Source of the DNA: Acidobacteriota bacterium
Lineage (GTDB): Bacteria; Acidobacteriota; Terriglobia; Bryobacterales; Bryobacteraceae
Assembly (NCBI GenBank): GCA_025353165.1
Contig: JANXRE010000019.1
Coordinates: 1-64,000 of the forward strand
Direction: 5' to 3'
DNA: 64,000 nt
In this document: positions 63,134 to 64,000 of the stretch, one piece after another
Layout of the letters: each line of letters opens with the position of its first letter
Position numbering within the stretch: position 1 is the first letter of the stretch
Position numbers and translations under genes: made by a program
The notes under the pieces: generated by a model
Told to the model about the DNA's origin: nothing
The model's database searches: none
The model's input: only the letters and a program-made list of their open reading frames with translations

Positions 63134-64000
63134 ATGCCTCTGCTATTCCTCGCTTTATTGGTTCTGGCCCACCCTTTGGATCCTCTCTCGAGCGGCGAGA
63201 TCCTGAAAACCGCGGAAGTGCTGAGGGGGGCCGGGAAGGTCAACGATCAGAGCCGGTTTTCCCTGATCGCCCTGCATGAGCCGCCGAAAGAGGAAGTGCT
63301 CGCGTTCCAACCCGGCGGGTCCATGCGGCGCGAGGCCTTCGCTATCGTCTATGAACGCGAGTCCAACAAAACGTTCGAGGCGGTGGTGGATCTGAACGCG
63401 GGCGCAGCGGTTTCCTGGAAGCACATCCCCGGGGTCCAGCCGTCGGTCCTGGACGAGGACTTTGAGATTCTGGAGCGCGCCATCCGCGCCGATCCGCGAT
63501 TCGCAGAAGCGATGCGCCGGCGCGGGATTACCGATTTCAGCCGGGTCGGCATCGGGGATTGGGCGGGGGGATATTTCGGAGAGCAGGGTGAATATCGCTT
63601 CCGGCGGGCCGAGTTCTTCTATAAGGACTCGACCAACGCGTCCGACCGGGTGATCGAGAACGTCACCGCCGAAGTGAACCTGAACACCGGGAAGGTGATC
63701 GGCTTTCACGATGGCGAGGTGGTCCCGATCCCGCCCGCCGGCGCGGGCATCGACGCGATTCCGGCCGCCGCGCCGCGCGAAGGTCCCAAGCCATTGGTCA
63801 TCACGCAGCCTTTGGGACCGAGCTTCGAAGTACGCGGGCATGAGGTGCGATGGCAACACTGGAGTTTTCGGTTCGGAGTAAATGCGCGGGAGGGGCTGGT
63901 CCTGTACACAGTTGCGTATGAGGACGCCGGGCGGATGCGATCGGTGATGTACCGCGGCAGTTGCTCGGAAATGGTTGTGCCGTACGGCGACCCGAGCTTC
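63134..64000 (+). CDS. Copper amine oxidase, N-terminal part; continues past the window
   Basis: Open from the ATG at 63134 to the right edge (289 codons, no stop). Signal peptide MPLLFLALLVLA is followed by HPLDPLSSGEILKTAEVL, FSLIALHEPPKEEVLAF and TFEAVVDLNAGAAVSW, the N2/N3 domains of copper amine oxidases, and then RWQHWSFRFGVNAREGLVLYTV at the start of the catalytic domain. The topaquinone tyrosine and copper histidines lie beyond the window. It should oxidise primary amines to aldehydes in the periplasm. Confidence 0.85.
   Translation, partial: MPLLFLALLVLAHPLDPLSSGEILKTAEVLRGAGKVNDQSRFSLIALHEPPKEEVLAFQPGGSMRREAFAIVYERESNKTFEAVVDLNAGAAVSWKHIPGVQPSVLDEDFEILERAIRADPRFAEAMRRRGITDFSRVGIGDWAGGYFGEQGEYRFRRAEFFYKDSTNASDRVIENVTAEVNLNTGKVIGFHDGEVVPIPPAGAGIDAIPAAAPREGPKPLVITQPLGPSFEVRGHEVRWQHWSFRFGVNAREGLVLYTVAYEDAGRMRSVMYRGSCSEMVVPYGDPSF

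Overview
The window is high-GC DNA from a bacterium that I would place in the Acidobacteriota, close to Solibacter/Bryobacter. The clues are the recurrent secreted-protein styles of that group: an acidobacterial VWFA-type protein at 42104-43165, a Solibacter-type secreted domain (TIGR03437-like) in front of a glycosidase at 44345-46381, BACON-like repeats in a relic at 5128-6042, choice-of-anchor-D repeats at 46860-50378 and a 'TYHNDxARTGQN' leader at about 12200. Placement is by recognition only; there is no rRNA gene or complete tRNA in the window.

Layout. 1-3.6 kb: sugar genes (Gfo/Idh/MocA oxidoreductase, GH4 glycosidase) and a secreted NHL protein. 3.6-11.7 kb: fatty-acid catabolism, with an acyl-CoA ligase (+) and a minus-strand cluster of two acyl-CoA dehydrogenases, a FadB/FadJ-type multifunctional enzyme and a thiolase. 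11.7-17 kb: a worn accessory stretch with a chimeric glycosidase relic, an FAD/NAD(P) protein, a small protein with a CNF/BLF1-like LSGC motif, an IS1-like transposase tail and a frameshifted unknown gene. 17-23 kb: an ABC ATPase, a permease fused to an amidohydrolase, and a large secreted phospholipase-B/C45-like protein. 23-27.8 kb: a BrnA-like relic, an ECF sigma/anti-sigma pair, a VOC protein, and a divergent pair of an M48 protease and a rhomboid. 28.3-33.4 kb: a complete type III-A CRISPR effector operon (csm1-csm5) with no array, cas6, cas1/cas2 or CARF effector in view. Its Cas10 has GGDD but lacks the HD nuclease domain and the zinc-ribbon cysteines. 33.5-36.9 kb: a polysaccharide export/chain-length/BY-kinase cassette. 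37-44 kb: housekeeping and regulation (ketoacyl synthase, aconitase, S24/LexA-type protease, VWFA protein, KDG kinase). 44-54 kb: large secreted glycosidase and beta-helix proteins with structured intergenic DNA and a tRNA-Pro 3' scar. 54.3-58 kb: RlmA and UvrA. 58-64 kb: SGNH hydrolase, an HAD phosphatase relic, a GntR/LacI-type regulator with a TSUP permease, a Spy-like protein, a PilZ protein and the start of a copper amine oxidase.

Two themes run through the window. First, many non-essential genes carry single-base frameshifts (near 5855, 12907, 16464, 24736 and 58160), several in short homopolymers; large core genes are intact. This is either real decay or sequencing error and should be settled with reads. 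Second, a family of GC-rich nested palindromes (9346, 10475, 31151-31260) has entered both a coding 3' end and the csm operon.
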